From contig JAKFAO010000001.1 of assembly GCA_021527695.1 (NCBI GenBank), positions 1,736,001 through 1,800,000 on the forward strand: a stretch of DNA of 64,000 nt. Direction: 5' to 3'. Numbering within the stretch: the stretch's first letter is position 1; each line of letters starts with the position of its first letter. The translations under genes were made by a program, and so were the position numbers. The notes beneath the pieces are model-generated. The model was not told where the DNA came from. It saw only the letters and a program-made list of their open reading frames with translations, and searched no databases. The DNA is from Naematelia aurantialba (Eukaryota > Basidiomycota > Tremellomycetes > Tremellales > Naemateliaceae). Shown here in pieces: positions 11,996 through 23,697 of this stretch.

Positions 11996-12676
11996 TCAAG
12001 CGTACTGGAAACCGTGGGTTGTGTCTCCCGATATGACATTTCTCGCTATCGCAGTGGCGTAATCCAGCCCCTCCCAGTCCATACCGAGCCTTGATGCACC
12101 CACATTAGAGGGATCGGGTCGCGTAGAGTAGGCGGGGTGATGCACGGAGAGCTCAGAGAACCAGCGCTTGATGTCGCGGGCTGTCCAGTTCCCGCTTGGT
12201 TTCCGCGCTGGAGGCGCTCGGCGTTGTGGTTCAAAGCACCATCGTGACTCGCCACTCGCGTTTCTCTCGAGGACCATGCGCCCGGCAGTCATAGTTGTGA
12301 CGTGATCGAAGACTGACAGCCACTGATCCACCTCGATTTTCGTCAAGCCCAGACTTCCGAGGTCACCGGATGCGTTGTCAGTGTCGGGTACACGTAGCCT
12401 CGACCGCCGAGCAGCCTCCGCACAAAGCATCATGTCCAGTGCACATCCAAGGTGCATATACTCGCGAAGGTCTGATCGGCCGCAGTCTCGCTCGATAGTC
12501 AACTCGATCGCAGGTTGGTCCGGCACACCCAGTCGATTAGTACGGTACTCTTGGGGCTCCCTCAGGTGAGAGGGTGATCGGCATTGCATGTAATCGGCCT
12601 CTCCGGGATGGAATAACGTCCTCCGGAAAAAGGATGTGGGGCTAGCAGAGATCGTGTGCGTTGGCCACGCAGACAT
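11996..12676 (-). CDS. uncharacterised protein, paralogue family member B (possibly 5'-damaged)
   Basis: The 226-residue frame runs from ATG 12676 to a stop at 11996-11998, ending GFQYA. It aligns along its length with member A: CRSPSHLREP, EYMHLGCALDMM, LGLTKIEVDQWLSVF, TTMTAGRM and WTARDIKRWFSEL. Upstream, the region matching A's N-terminal half (WGVVPKEFDRFRRARALL) runs into an in-frame TAA where A has Glu. A second frame change follows before the shared block. Either B now uses the downstream ATG as a shorter protein, an unrecognised intron removes the stop, or B is a decaying copy. Function unknown. Confidence 0.55.
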   Translation of the reverse strand: MSAWPTHTISASPTSFFRRTLFHPGEADYMQCRSPSHLREPQEYRTNRLGVPDQPAIELTIERDCGRSDLREYMHLGCALDMMLCAEAARRSRLRVPDTDNASGDLGSLGLTKIEVDQWLSVFDHVTTMTAGRMVLERNASGESRWCFEPQRRAPPARKPSGNWTARDIKRWFSELSVHHPAYSTRPDPSNVGASRLGMDWEGLDYATAIARNVISGDTTHGFQYA

Positions 12677-13704
12677 TATTCAATTCAGACTCGTTTCCAG
12701 GATAAGCCGTGTGTGGACAATTGCGGGATCGATGAGTGAAGACGAACGGGCTGTCCTCCACGCACTCTGAGCTGCACTCTTATAGCAGAGCCCTGGCCCG
12801 TCGGAATCGATCGAATTCTTTAGGAACAACGCCCCAGCGCCTATCCGACACTTGGGATGTCGGGTTCACCGAAGGAGAGAATCAAAGACAGACTGATTCT
12901 GGATGACACAGAAGCAAGAGCGACCTAATTCTCGAGAATAATTGCAATGCCGAGCAGCCATGAGCGGAACGGATTTGGATCTATTGAGGACCGTCCCATG
13001 ACCTTATCGCGATGCATGAGCATCACGCAGGAGGGATGAGAGAGATGACAAACCACGGGGAAGCAGAATATGACCCGATGCGAGGGGCTGGAGAAAACTT
13101 CGCGAGCAGAAAGGACCGTTAGTGGAGGAACGCACGCTTCCGGTCCTCAATCGGGCGGGTAGAGGGGAAGAAGTAATGTATGTTTCAGTCGTGTGTGAAG
13201 GGGAAGATGTTAATTCTGATGTGTCAGTCGTGAGCAAGGGGCGAATGCAGTGGTATGTGCCGAGATGTCGTAAAAGTAGTCAGCGAGTCCGCATGACTGA
13301 CATCATCGAAAATAACAGGCGCTGCGCAACGGCTCATTGGGACGACGAACGTTCATCAAAATCCGGAATGCATCCGGCGTAGAAAGGGACGTTGGCAAGT
13401 CCAGGCAACAGGAAGGCAGCTCCCGGGCATGATCGAAATCGTCTGAAATCCTGTGTGCGGCATAAGAAGCCGGCAAGGGGTAGTTGCAGCGTCACTGAAC
13501 GGACAAAGCGGCGCGGCTGCCCCAACCGCAATGAAAAGAAGGGACTGTCGTTTGGACATAAAGGCCGTGCAGCCAACAGAATCGCTCTTGAACGGCTCGC
13601 TTCCAGGGGCCATGTAAATCAAAGCAGATGGAACGTGGCAAATAAGTGTAAGGACAATAGCGCACGAATGCATATAGGTGAATCGCTAGTCGGTGCGAGG
13701 CTTC
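12677..13704. other. about 1 kb without a recognisable gene
   Basis: Open frames here are short, overlap on both strands and have no family resemblance or in-phase splice joins. The right part is the 3' flank of EFB1. The left part would contain the promoter and lost N-terminal part of paralogue B: homologous codons are traceable up to about 12850. I see no RNA gene. Confidence 0.6.
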
Positions 13705-14719
13705 TTAGAGCTTCTGCATGGCTACGAAGAGTTTCAGTAGTGAACTGTGACAGAGTAGTTGGGGAGACTTACCAGCAACGTCAGTGGACTGCACGTAGTC
13801 CTCGATCTCCTGGATTTGCTCCTGCAGGTCGTCAAGCGAGATCTTGGCGTCCTCGATGACCAGGTTGATCTGGAGCATGCGGATACCTTGAGGAGGGTCA
13901 GCCAAATGGTTCTCAATTCGGGATACAGCAGAACGGCTCACCGTAACCGACCGGGACGAGCTTGGAAGCACCCCAAACGAGACCGTCCAACTCAATCTCC
14001 CTGACTGCCTTCTCCATGGCCACCATGTCGGTCTCGTCGTCCCACGGCTTCACCTGCAGGGTGACCACAGACTTGGCGACCTCGAGGGTCTTGCCTGCTG
14101 CGAGCTTCTCCTGCTTTTTGGCCTCCTTGGCATCATTGTACTGTGCAATACGCTCCTGCTTGATCCTTTCAGCCTCGGCGTCCTCCTCTTCGTCATCATC
14201 ACCGAAGAGATCGATCTCCTCCTCCTCAGCCTCCTCCTCCGCAGCGGCAGGGGCGGCAGCAGGAGCGGAGCCCGACGCAGAGAATGGGTTGGTGCCCTTG
14301 GGGAGCGAGCCGTGCTCGGCCTCGTAAGAGGCGATGTGCCTGTACCATCGGGCTGTGTGGGGGTGAAGTGCAGCGTCGTGCCACGAGGCCTTGCCGTGCT
14401 TCAAAAGGTTGTAGACATCGACATCGGCAGAGGTCGGCTCAAACCTGACTGGGAATTAGCTGCTGGACTGTGCTGTGACGAGAAGACGGGCAGAAGAGAA
14501 GGGCAGAGTCAGTGAGTTTGGAAAAAAGTTGTCTTCAATGCTTGAGGCGCGGGGTCTTAAGCCGCTAGCGCTCGGAAACACGGACCAAAACGGTAGATCA
14601 TCACAGTAGGAGGATGAGGGAAGGAAGATTGGGTATGGTCGGTGCGGATCGCCTGCAACTTACCCGTCGATGTAAGATCGGGTAGAAAGGTGCTTCTCGA
14701 TGGTGGGAAGGTCGGCCAT
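13705..14719 (-). CDS. EFB1: translation elongation factor 1-beta (eEF1B alpha)
   Basis: Guanine-nucleotide exchange factor that recharges eEF1A with GTP in the cytosol. Exons 14664-14719, 13942-14444, 13773-13886 and 13705-13721 join in phase to 690 nt (229 residues). Order of parts: a short N-terminal segment [19 protein letters not shown], a GST-C-like stretch ([14 protein letters not shown]), an Ala/Glu/Asp-rich acidic linker with the conserved [13 protein letters not shown] casein-kinase-type site, then the exchange domain with [28 protein letters not shown] and a C-terminal AMQKL. The final exon has 17 nt. The first intron (14445-14663, 219 nt) is long compared with the others, as is common in highly expressed ribosomal/translation genes of these fungi. 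Confidence 0.96.
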
Positions 14720-15108
14720 TGTGTGATTGCTTTGGTTGGTGAGTGTGATTTGAGAGTTGAGAGTGAGGATACCGTTGATGTAGGCGAAACTTGTCGAACG
14801 TTGCTTGACAGGCGGCTCCTACAAAAAAGATATTGCCGATATTTGCCGGATCTACGTGGACAATGTGGCAGATACTGTGGCTCCATGCGCCAGGAACCAG
14901 ACAACAAAAAATCCGTCACGTGGCATCGGGCTCACCCGGGTAAAATGCACTCGCCGCCGGACCCTTGATTTGGGCAATCTCGCCATTCTTTGTGGTGTGG
15001 TGCAGAGCCCCGAATGAATAATCATCTCGTCTCCAGTTGATCGCACGACATGTCGACTGGGAATATCAACATCGCTCAGCAGTGGTCGATTCTGCGAGTG
15101 GACTGAAC
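14720..15108. promoter_or_regulatory. divergent intergenic region (EFB1 / BTB gene)
   Basis: About 390 bp separating two start codons. It should contain both promoters. No specific element is asserted. Confidence 0.4.
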
Positions 15109-18100
15109 ATGGCAGACAGCAGCTCTGGGTTCACACCTAAACCGCAACGCCCAGCCTTTACACGAAACATCACTCCGAAATCTCGATCGTTCTACTCTTC
15201 GAAGCACTCGGGCTCAAAGGCACACCTCCCTCAACCCAAAGTCCTCCCATTTCCGGACCTCCCAGTACGGCCAGTGAGCAGGGACAGCAGTCGAGCGACC
15301 TCGCCGATCCGCATGGCGAGGACGCACAGCGATCTCAACAGCTACCACGACATGCCGGGCGACGGTGAGCATTCCGGCCGAGGCACGCCGGTGCTCGGCT
15401 TCGCCTCTTCGTCGACTTCACCCCCTGTGTCGAGCCCATTGTCGGGCACAGTCCCACTTGTATCATTCAATCTGGCCGGTCCGAGCAGGCTCAGGGCACA
15501 CACGGGCCCATCACATGCCTCCCAGCCTTCCAACGTGTCGACCTCATCCATCCCCGTGCTGGCACCCGTCTCCACGCCAGCTAGGATGGAGGGTTTCTAC
15601 CCTGCTCCCTCGCCCATACCACCACCGGCTCTCTCCACGTCGCCAATCCCCTCGGATCCACTTCGCTCTGCCTCCCTACCCACACCTGCACAGGCAATGA
15701 AGGACGTTGCACGCCCACCTCAGCCGTGCAAAAAGCTGTCAAATCCACCCTCACCACGACCTCTGGCTCTCTCGATCAGCGCTATGCCTTCAACCCAAAT
15801 GCTCTCCGAACATATGTATCAGTCCTTCCTCAAGGGAACGTGTGCAGACGTCCGGCTATGGGTGCGGAAGTGGCAGGTTGGGTGGCAAGTACATCGTATG
15901 GTGCTTGTCCAGGCTGGTCGGTCTTTTCTATTTCTCTCTCGTACTGCCTTCCTTTCCTTCTTTTTCATCGCTTCCTCCCTCTGGTAAAGCTGATACCTTT
16001 AGGATTCTTCCATTCTTTATTCACCGGCGGATTCTCCGAAACGACATCGGGAAACAATCTCTTCAGAACAGCAAAGGAGAAATCCCTGATATCAGGAGAC
16101 GATGAATGGCTCGGTGACGATGTCGAACTGCAATTTGACGATCCGAACATCACCAGGGCAGCCTTCGAGTAAGTTAGTCCACTGTTGCTTCTGAACACGC
16201 TGACATTTACAGAATTTGCCTGTCGAGATTGTATTCGCCATACCCGCACCTATACTTCCCTGTGGCGCTTCTTCCCACCCCATCCCAGCCTCTCTCACCG
16301 TCGTTTTCCCTCCCCCACTCTACACCATCACTAATCGATACTCGGCTATCGCTTCCCCCTCTGACTATCCTCGCCACACCTCGTCTCCTCCTCTCTCTAT
16401 TGGCGACCACCATCTATCTCGGTCAAGCTCCCCTAATGCGGGAAGTGCTCGCCATGGTTCTCCGCACTATCGGCCCGGTCACAGTGGGACGCTATTTGGG
16501 ATTTGCGATTGGCGAGGGGATTGGCGAGGAAGAGTGGGAAGGGCAAACTGCGGAAGGAGCCCGAGGCTTGGAGGCAGTTGGGCGGCGCTTACGTGTTAGA
16601 GAGGACTCGATGACCAGCGAGCACAGCGAAGCCGGCCCTGAGGTAGACGAACCGGACGAGATGCCTCATGGCCTTTCAAACCGTAGCTCAACTTCATCTG
16701 AAGACGGAGCAAAGATGTCTTCGTCAACCACGCCGATGCCTCAGCGGCAGTTCTCCGACGCTCCGACCATCACTCAGCAAACAGACATGCCTTCATTGGC
16801 CGAGAAACCATCCGTTTCCTCTTCTTCGGTATACCCGGAGCATCTACCGCATTTCTATGGCTATGCCTCTAACAAGATCGGAGAATCGTGTGTTTGCTGG
16901 CTCGCACGATGGGGAGTGGACATTCTCTCAGAAGAGATTGCCCGATCGAGGTCTGACTCGTATGCTGAGTCTAAGATATGGGCACAAGATGGTATTCCCT
17001 CCAGATTCGCCAGGGCAGTTCTCTCCTCGGATCATCTATTCGTCAAGGACGAGATGGAGCGGTATCGGACCGCACGCAAGGTGCTCGATTTACGTAGGAA
17101 AGGGTGGGAGCAGGATGCACAGGGAGTGGGATCTTCATCAGAGGGGAGCGAAGAAGGGAACGAAGGGAACGAAGGCTGGGAAGAGGATGAAGCTGAGCTG
17201 GGCAGAGTTTTTGCAGAGGGCATCTACTATACCCATATGGTGTGTTTGGGTTCCCGTGTATTGACTAACCTAGGCGCAGTCCTTCGATGATCTTTCGACT
17301 ATCGCCGCAGACATCGATCCAGCCACATCGCTTCCTTTCGCTCCATTGCCAATCCTGCAAGCGGCTCACTGGAGTGCAGCCGATTTGCGATCTAGAGTGA
17401 AATCAGCCTCGGCCGATGCCGAGACATCGGAGCTCGAGTTAACACTGTCGACAGCTGATATCGCTGGCCTTGTCTCTCGTCGTCGGCGCATGCCACGAAG
17501 CCGTCTGCCAAGCCCCAGCACGACGAGCTTTGCTCATTCGTCTTTCTCAACGTTATCGTCATCGGTGATTGGTCCGTCTGTGGAACAAGTCTATCATCCC
17601 GTGCCGTCAGACGACACACATCGGATTGGGGCTGGCGGTCTGGCATCCTTCCCTACGGTACCAAATCCTTCCGGTCTGGCAGGACTGCCTGACCTTGGCC
17701 CCGAGGAAACGCTTCCTCTAGATGGTCGGTCTTCAAAGACTCGCCCTGCTCCTCAAGGTGAATCCACCTTCTTTGGTCTCCTCACCGGTGCTCTGTCAGC
17801 GTCAGCGATTGCGGCGTCGAGCCTTCCTACGTCTCTATCAAGCCTTGGACTTAGCCCCTTCTCCCCAGCTCCTGAGCATCAATGGACCAAACTGGAGCCA
17901 TTACGCTTTAGCGTCGAGTTTTTTAATCTCGAATCGTTGCCTGAAAAGGAACGCGCCTATTCACAGACTGTCTTCTACGCAGGAAGCTACTTCAACGTCT
18001 ATGTCCAAACTATCCGGAAAAAGGAGAAAGGCACTCAATTGGGCATATACCTTCATCGCCAGAATCCGGGCGAGCCATTCCCGACTCCTAGTTCTCCGGG

Positions 18101-18688
18101 CCAGGCGGCGGGAGGCGGCGAGATAGATGAGGATGTCGCGTTTCCTCAACTATCGAGGGCCATTTCCGTGCCCGTGGTTGGGATTGGGTCGCCAGGAACG
18201 GACAGTATTCCTTTGGAAGAAGGGCTGGGACGCGAGCATGGAGACGCGCGGGACGTATACGTGGACACGAGACGATTGACGAAGGTGAGCTGTCTACTTC
18301 TCCGTCAAGCTGCGGCAGCGTTTCCTCTGTGGGCAGCCTGTTCCTTTTGCTGGACAGCTCGCTCTTCCGCAGGCCGGATAATAGTCTTGGCCACCCTTGT
18401 GTTTCACAAATTGTGATGTGGCAACACTGACTCACGTAGGCGTACTTTTCCATATCATGCTCATCGGCACTCGGGACAGCACTGCTGCGTTTCTCTTCTG
18501 CTCCCGACTCGTTCACAGTCTCTCAATCATGGGGCTGGAAGTCGAGCGCCCTCAGGTCGGAAGAATATCTTACTGGGATTGCAGAGGGGAGCGGAGGGCT
18601 GGAGGACGGCGTGCTTGGATGGACTAGAGAGCGGCCGGTCGGGCGAGAAGGAGGCCTCCGAGCTTGTGTTGTTTTGGGCGTCATCTAG
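15109..18688 (+). CDS. BTB/POZ protein, germ-cell-less-like
   Basis: A long protein of about 1,050 residues. The N-terminal ~250 residues are Ser/Pro-rich and disordered. A BTB fold follows (SFLKGTCADVRLWV, VHRMVLVQAGFFHSLFTGGF rebuilt across an intron that starts near 15917), then a BACK-like helical region with GFAIGEGIGEEEW. The C-terminal part has TVFYAGSYFNVYVQ and GTQLGIYLHRQ, a pattern known from germ-cell-less-type BTB proteins. Family members act as CUL3 adaptors or at the nuclear envelope; for this fungal protein that is inference. ATG 15109 is chosen because upstream frame lacks an ATG. The stop is TAG 18686-18688, reached through a last intron near 18283-18438. Confidence 0.75.
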
Positions 18689-19148
18689 TTGGGATGGTAT
18701 GTCATTATGTTGTCTGGGCGGCGTTGTGGTATATATCTGCAGCCTGTTGTTGATAGTTCTGATGCACCCATATGAGCCACCGATGCGTGAATTGGGGGAG
18801 TCCGTTCCTTGTATCGGAACGACCGATCCTTCGAAGTCTGGACCAGGATGAAACGAACACTCTCGTTTCACCCCTGGTTCCTTCTTCTTCTTTCCTTCCT
18901 TCCATCTCTTTCCCTTCTCTCCTTCCGTCACTCTTTCTGCCTTTCTCATATTTGTTCCTCCTCTGGACTTCATCCCCGCCTAGCCTCTGGTCACTCGCTC
19001 AGCTTATCGATTTCCCAACAGACTCTCCCAACCCTGTCGCCTAGTGGTCTCGCTACGCGCTAGAACTGGCACGTCTTGAATCAGGTGAGCATTATGCCTT
19101 GCATTCACTGAACAATCCCAGACTCGACATTGGGCATTCCAGTGCAAG
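18689..19148. promoter_or_regulatory. intergenic, pyrimidine-rich leader region
   Basis: About 460 bp between the BTB gene and the following membrane-protein gene. Positions about 18880-18965 are dominated by TTCC/CTTT runs on the + strand, as often seen just upstream of fungal transcription start sites. It probably holds the promoter and 5' leader of the gene at 19149. Confidence 0.45.
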
Positions 19149-20205
19149 ATGAATTTGAGCACCCACTTTCTGCTTTCAACGTCGGCCGAGGTATGTTATC
19201 TCTTCGAATCACGCGTCTGTCTCTGCAATGGAGCTCTCCAGTTTGCTCGGAAGCAGTGAGGGTCGAGTCTGATGCCCAGAACCACAGTCCTACGATGATG
19301 AACTTCCCCGACTGTGGACCGAAACTATGTACCGACTCCTCAAGAACTTCGAATCCCAGATCTCCAAGTCGTTAGCAAACGTCTGCTCGGTCGCAGTAAA
19401 CCTCTTTGATGCCGGCAGGATATCGTTCACGGCACGCCTGTCTGCTTCCATGCCTTCCATGCCGGCGAAAGAAGGAATATTGGTCGCGCTCATTCTGATA
19501 CACCTCGGCTCGGCCCTTTGGTGTTTCTCCCATCTGATCATCAAATCTGCTGCTTCACAGAGCTGTGCGAGCGCAGACATCGCGTCTGAAGAAAACCTCC
19601 CCAGCGATGTCGCGCGCTCTAGAATGCCCAATCAGACGGAGAATGCGCCCTGCACCTCAGATGTTCGAGCTGCGACAGAGCAGCTCCAGCGCACAATCCA
19701 ACCCTCTGGCCCCAGTGTCGCCGCAGACGCAAGTAATCAACCGGACTCAAACCCCGCCACAACTGCAAGTCTTAGCGGAGCTGTAGACAACGCGACGGAA
19801 GTGGATGGTAGTGCGGATGCGGACAGTGCCCCGGAAGCAGAAGCGAATGCCATTGCGGATATAGACAATGCGACAGACGCGTTTCCTCAGACAGAGGCTG
19901 GTAACGCCTCGGCAGCCGCCATCTGCCAAATGAGGAGACACCCGCAACAGATTCTCTTACGGTATGTCCGTCCGAGGGACAGTCACTGGCCGTACCTGTA
20001 CCGGCGGGCATTCCAAGCCACCAACCACAGGGGTGATGGAATTATCCGTCTCAGCGGGATTCAAGTAAGAAGGGACCTCGACGCGGGAATTCTAGCTCCC
20101 GGGCCACAAGTGCACGTGAGTCTGGGGGTTATGGGAGTCGAGCGGGAGGCTGACCTTGAGTGGCGACATGAATGGGATTGGGTCGGGGTTGAGTGGGTGG
20201 ATTGA
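19149..20205 (+). CDS. uncharacterised single-span membrane protein
   Basis: Exons 19149-19190 and 19288-20205 join in phase (GCC GAG / TCC TAC) to 319 residues. A single hydrophobic span, ILVALILIHLGSALWCFSHL, lies near residues 75-95 and is followed by a long Ala/Asp/Glu-rich acidic region and a C-terminal part with several Trp and Arg residues (RDSHWPYLYRRAF). There is no cleavable signal peptide that I can support, so it is probably a type II or tail-internal anchor protein. I do not recognise the family. The first exon is short and the start is therefore less certain than the rest. Confidence 0.55.
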
Positions 20206-20664
20206 GAGCCTGAAAGGTTGGTTCTCGCTCCGGTCCATGCCGCGATCCACCGACTATCGCAAATGCTGTCCGACTCTGACTATAAAGTTTTATGTGCATG
20301 AATCTGACTCTGTATGCAGTGTCTCTATTTGGGCGTATGCCATGAAGGTGGCGGGGAGAGGCCACCAGGCAACGAGAAGAAGCTACAGTTGTTGCTCGAG
20401 CTGGCGGCTGTCTGACGTATCCAGTCACCGGCGAGACGTGTTGCAAAAATGGCCAGAAGAAGTGCACGCAACTCTTCGGTATTGTCATTCCACGTCTATA
20501 CTTGCTTGCACTGAGGAACGAGTGTGGCGCCCTGATGCCATACGACGACCGCCACGCCGTCCAGTTGGTACTCCGAAGTAACGCCGCGCGCGATGCATTC
20601 TCTCTCTTGAGCCGCCACCAGCCTCATCGTCGCCCTCCCCACTCGGCCTAGACGCTGTATAAAA
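20206..20664. other. intergenic, no gene seen
   Basis: About 460 bp between two + strand genes. Short open frames on both strands lack family signal. A TATAAA-like sequence lies at about 20658-20663, directly against the proposed start codon of the next gene. Confidence 0.45.
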
Positions 20665-21629
20665 ATGCTTCTCGAAGTAGTCGCGCCGCTCCAGGACTTG
20701 TTTGGTGCGTGGGTAATCGCTCTTAGGCCCACTATTCAAGCGGTCGTCGCCTCTCCTGCCACGCTGCTGAGTCCCTCGGCGTTGAGGAGGCTGTTCTTTG
20801 CGCGGGTGTGGCAGGTCATGGGCCACGGCATGGACGCCGGCTGGGCCGATACCAAGAGAGGTGCGCACTCCTCTCTCCTCCCTCCTGTTTCGGTGGAGAC
20901 GCTCTTTCGAGCTGTATCGTAAGATAGCGATGATGTGAGCTGATCGCGGCGATGGGGCAGCGCTGATTTACCCCCATGCTGAAGGCGTGGTGTTTGAGAT
21001 TGGAGGCGGTATGGGCCACTCGTGCAAATACTTTGACCTGCCGCGCATCACGGCGTACATTGCGCTCGAGCCCAACGAGGGGATGCATCTGGACCTCATG
21101 TCAGTCTCAGCCTCACGTCTCTTTCACGCTACAGCACGCTCTGCCACTGCGATGCCTACAGGTGATTTCAGGTGACTTACAGTGTACTCGTAGGACCAAC
21201 GCGCTTGCGTCCGGTTTGAGGCCGGACCAAATCACCATCGTCAAGTGCGGGGTGCAGGACCTAGCGACCATTCGGCACCACGTCGCTCCCGGATCAGTCA
21301 ACACGATCGTCTCGACGTTCTCCCTCTGCTCCGTGCCGGACTTGTCGGGCACGCTTGGGCCCCTGGTACGGGCCTTGCTTGCGCCTCGGGGAAAGCTGCT
21401 GTTTCTCGAACACGTAAGGAACGAGGCGATGATGCCGCGTTTAGCGCAGACGCTTTGGACGCCGGTGTGGAGTTTCTGGTTCGGCGGGTGCCGGTTGGAC
21501 AGTGATACCGTTGAGATTATAAACAAGGTCGGGGTGTGGGCAGAGAATGGGAGGGACGTGGCGCGGGTCGGGAGGGACGGGAGGTGGGAGATGTTTCCAC
21601 ATAGCTCCGGAGTCTACACGAAAGCATGA
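20665..21629 (+). CDS. METTL7/TMT1-like S-adenosylmethionine methyltransferase
   Basis: Class I methyltransferase of the METTL7 (thiol methyltransferase-like) group, whose animal members are membrane-anchored alkyl-thiol methyltransferases; the fungal substrate is unknown. Exon 1 gives a hydrophobic N-terminal segment. An intron joins TKR to ALIYPHAEG, then the SAM-binding motif VVFEIGGGMGHS. Further conserved points are an acidic strand end (ALEPNEGM), STFSLCSVPD, the GKLLFLEHV strand, and a late FGGCRLDSDT motif like the FDGCNLTR of METTL7. It ends SSGVYTKA with TGA 21627-21629. The ATG at 20665 lies beside a TATAAA-like stretch, so the start could differ. Confidence 0.75.
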
Positions 21630-21886
21630 ACGAGAGCGACGCTCGCTGCGCATAGATTCCCCAGTTAGGACAGTGTCAGCGGTCATGACGGTGGTGCTTG
21701 GCGGTGCATCATGCTCCCATTTCCAGCGCTTCAGCATAGGCGATGATTCTGATAGCCTGTATTACATCGACTACTAATGCTTTGCCGTGTATGAGATCGG
21801 CGCATATTGCTGCGCGACTAGGGCAATGTCCGTTCCACAGCCTGCACCTTTTAGGCCCTCCGTCGAGCGTCATTCCTGGCTCTGGC

Positions 21887-23412
21887 TTATTCCACCCACG
21901 CGCCGCCGCTGACCCACGCCCTGCCGTCCTTCATGACAAACTGCACTTTTCTCAAGCACCCCAGTCCCTTTCTAGGATCACCCACGAGGCCGACGAGGTC
22001 CGCCGCGCAGCCAGGCTCGAGCCACCCAAACTTGCGTCCGCACCAATCGCCCCCGCACGCCTCCCATCCGCCGAGAGTGGCGGCGCGGAGCGCATCCTCG
22101 ACAGGGACACCAGCATCGACCATCATCTCCACTTCGCGCACGTTTTCGCCGTGCGGGAACGCCCCGGTGTCCCCGCCGCACGCGAGGCGGACGCCCGCGT
22201 CGTAGGCCGCCTTGACCTGCCGCTTGGCAACGGCGATCCCCTCGTCCCCGATATCGCCGCGATACGCTTCGAGCACAGCGAGCGTAGGCACAAAGATCAC
22301 GTCGTGCTCCTTCATCGCGGCGATCGCCGCCGGCGTCAGCGCGTTCCCATGTTCGATCGAGGTGACTCCAGCCCGGGCGGCCATGATCACCGCCTCGGCT
22401 TCGACCGCATGCGCAGCCACAGGGGCGCGCGCGCGGTGTGCTTCCTCGACGATCGCATTCATCTCGGCCTGAGACCACATCGTCCGTGCCGGACTGGCCG
22501 GCAGCGACCACGGCGGCAGCTTCTCGCCCTGACCTGTGAGGCTGTCAGCCCGTGTATCTCACTCACATGCCTCGGCCGGCCAAATAGAAGCTTCAGCCAA
22601 GGGGACTAGAGGGATAGGTATCATGAGGTTGCAGTGGTGGATAGCAACTCACCGGGCGGGTGCAGGATGGGCAGGCAGCCCGGCCATGCTTGGCCAGGGA
22701 AGCGGAGTGCCCTGCGCCTGTAGTCGGCGTAGAACTTGATGAGATCCGCCCCTGCACCGATCCGCTTCCTCACGCCCGCCAGCACGCCGTCGACGCCGTC
22801 ACAGGCATCGCTGAGACGCGGCGCAATCGTGCCGTTCAGCCGGCTCTCGTATCGCACGGCGTAGCTGCCCGAGCTCGCCATCGGGTCCGTGACGACATAC
22901 ATCCTAGGACCGGGGATGATGCCGCGGTTGATGGCGTCGCGCAGGCCGACGTCGGCATCGCTGAGGCCCTCGGTCCCCAGGTCGCGGTAGGTCGTGTACC
23001 CTGCACGGAGGGCTGTGCGGCAGTGGTTCGTTGCGCGCACAATCCGCTCCACGAGCGACTCGTCCCGCTCCTGATTGAGCGACGGCGTCTCAGCATACGC
23101 ATGCAGGAACACATGCGTGTGCGCATCCACAAACCCGGGCAGGACCGTCAAGTGCCGCAGATCAACATACTCGTCATCCTCTGTGACATACTGTGCAATC
23201 TCCCCGCTGGCACGGCGGTATACTTTGCTGATCAGACCCGTCGTCTTATCGATCTCGAGGGACACGTTGTCATTGAACGACTTGGTTTTTGAATCGAACA
23301 AGCTCGACGTATGGATTGTGTAACTGCTTTGGCGCCCCTTCCAGCCAACCTCCTGGCCAGCAGGAGGAAGATGCATCGTTGACGTCTCAATGACAACACG
23401 TTCCATGCTCAT
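21887..23412 (-). CDS. metal-dependent amidohydrolase (imidazolonepropionase/prolidase-like)
   Basis: TIM-barrel hydrolase. The beta-sandwich lead is followed by the metal-binding motif GFVDAHTHVFLH, RAGYTTYRDLGTEG, the metal-bridging-lysine region ADLIKFYADY, then after an intron (about 22521-22655) a second-exon half with VAAHAVEAEAV (His), TSIEHGNALT (His), CGGDTGAFPHGENVREVEMMV (the catalytic Asp region) and the closing LEPGCAADLVGLVGDP. All expected metal ligands of the imidazolonepropionase-like class are visible. Substrate is not predictable: bacterial and fungal relatives cleave Xaa-Pro dipeptides, ochratoxin-like amides and other carbamates. It lies divergent from the siderophore transporter. 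Start ATG 23412; a second ATG follows two codons later. Confidence 0.85.
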
Positions 23413-23688
23413 TGGACCCCTCTATCAGGCGCCCGCCCTCACTACTGGAATCTGTACCTGATTCCCGGTCCACGCGATGATCACGATGGGTACCATGTGG
23501 TAAGACTGTCTTTATTTAGGTACACCGCTTTGGCACGTGCGCAACAAAAACCCGAAGACTTCGGGTAAAACAGGGTCCCGGCCGAACCTGCCTCATGTGG
23601 CAGCGCCTATACTGCGCTGCGTTTCGGACTCAGAATACCGATTACTGCGGGTCATTAGGCGCTGTGGCTTCTTCCTTCACCCTACTTT

Positions 23689-23697
23689 ATCAGATAA
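23689..23697 (+). promoter_or_regulatory. iron-GATA factor site ATCAGATAA
   Basis: An exact match to the ATCWGATAA element bound by fungal iron-responsive GATA repressors (SreA, Urbs1 and Cir1 class). It lies about 370 bp upstream of the siderophore transporter start. The element and its family are established knowledge; its use here is inferred from position and from the downstream gene. Confidence 0.55.

Noticed and set aside
13356..13859. several 80-155 codon open frames
   Set aside because: They overlap on both strands, lack recognisable motifs, and lie in the EFB1 3' flank and last intron.
21978..22511. long second frame on the minus strand inside the amidohydrolase
   Set aside because: It is an Arg/Gly-rich shadow frame in GC-rich sequence; the other frame carries the His and Asp metal-ligand motifs.
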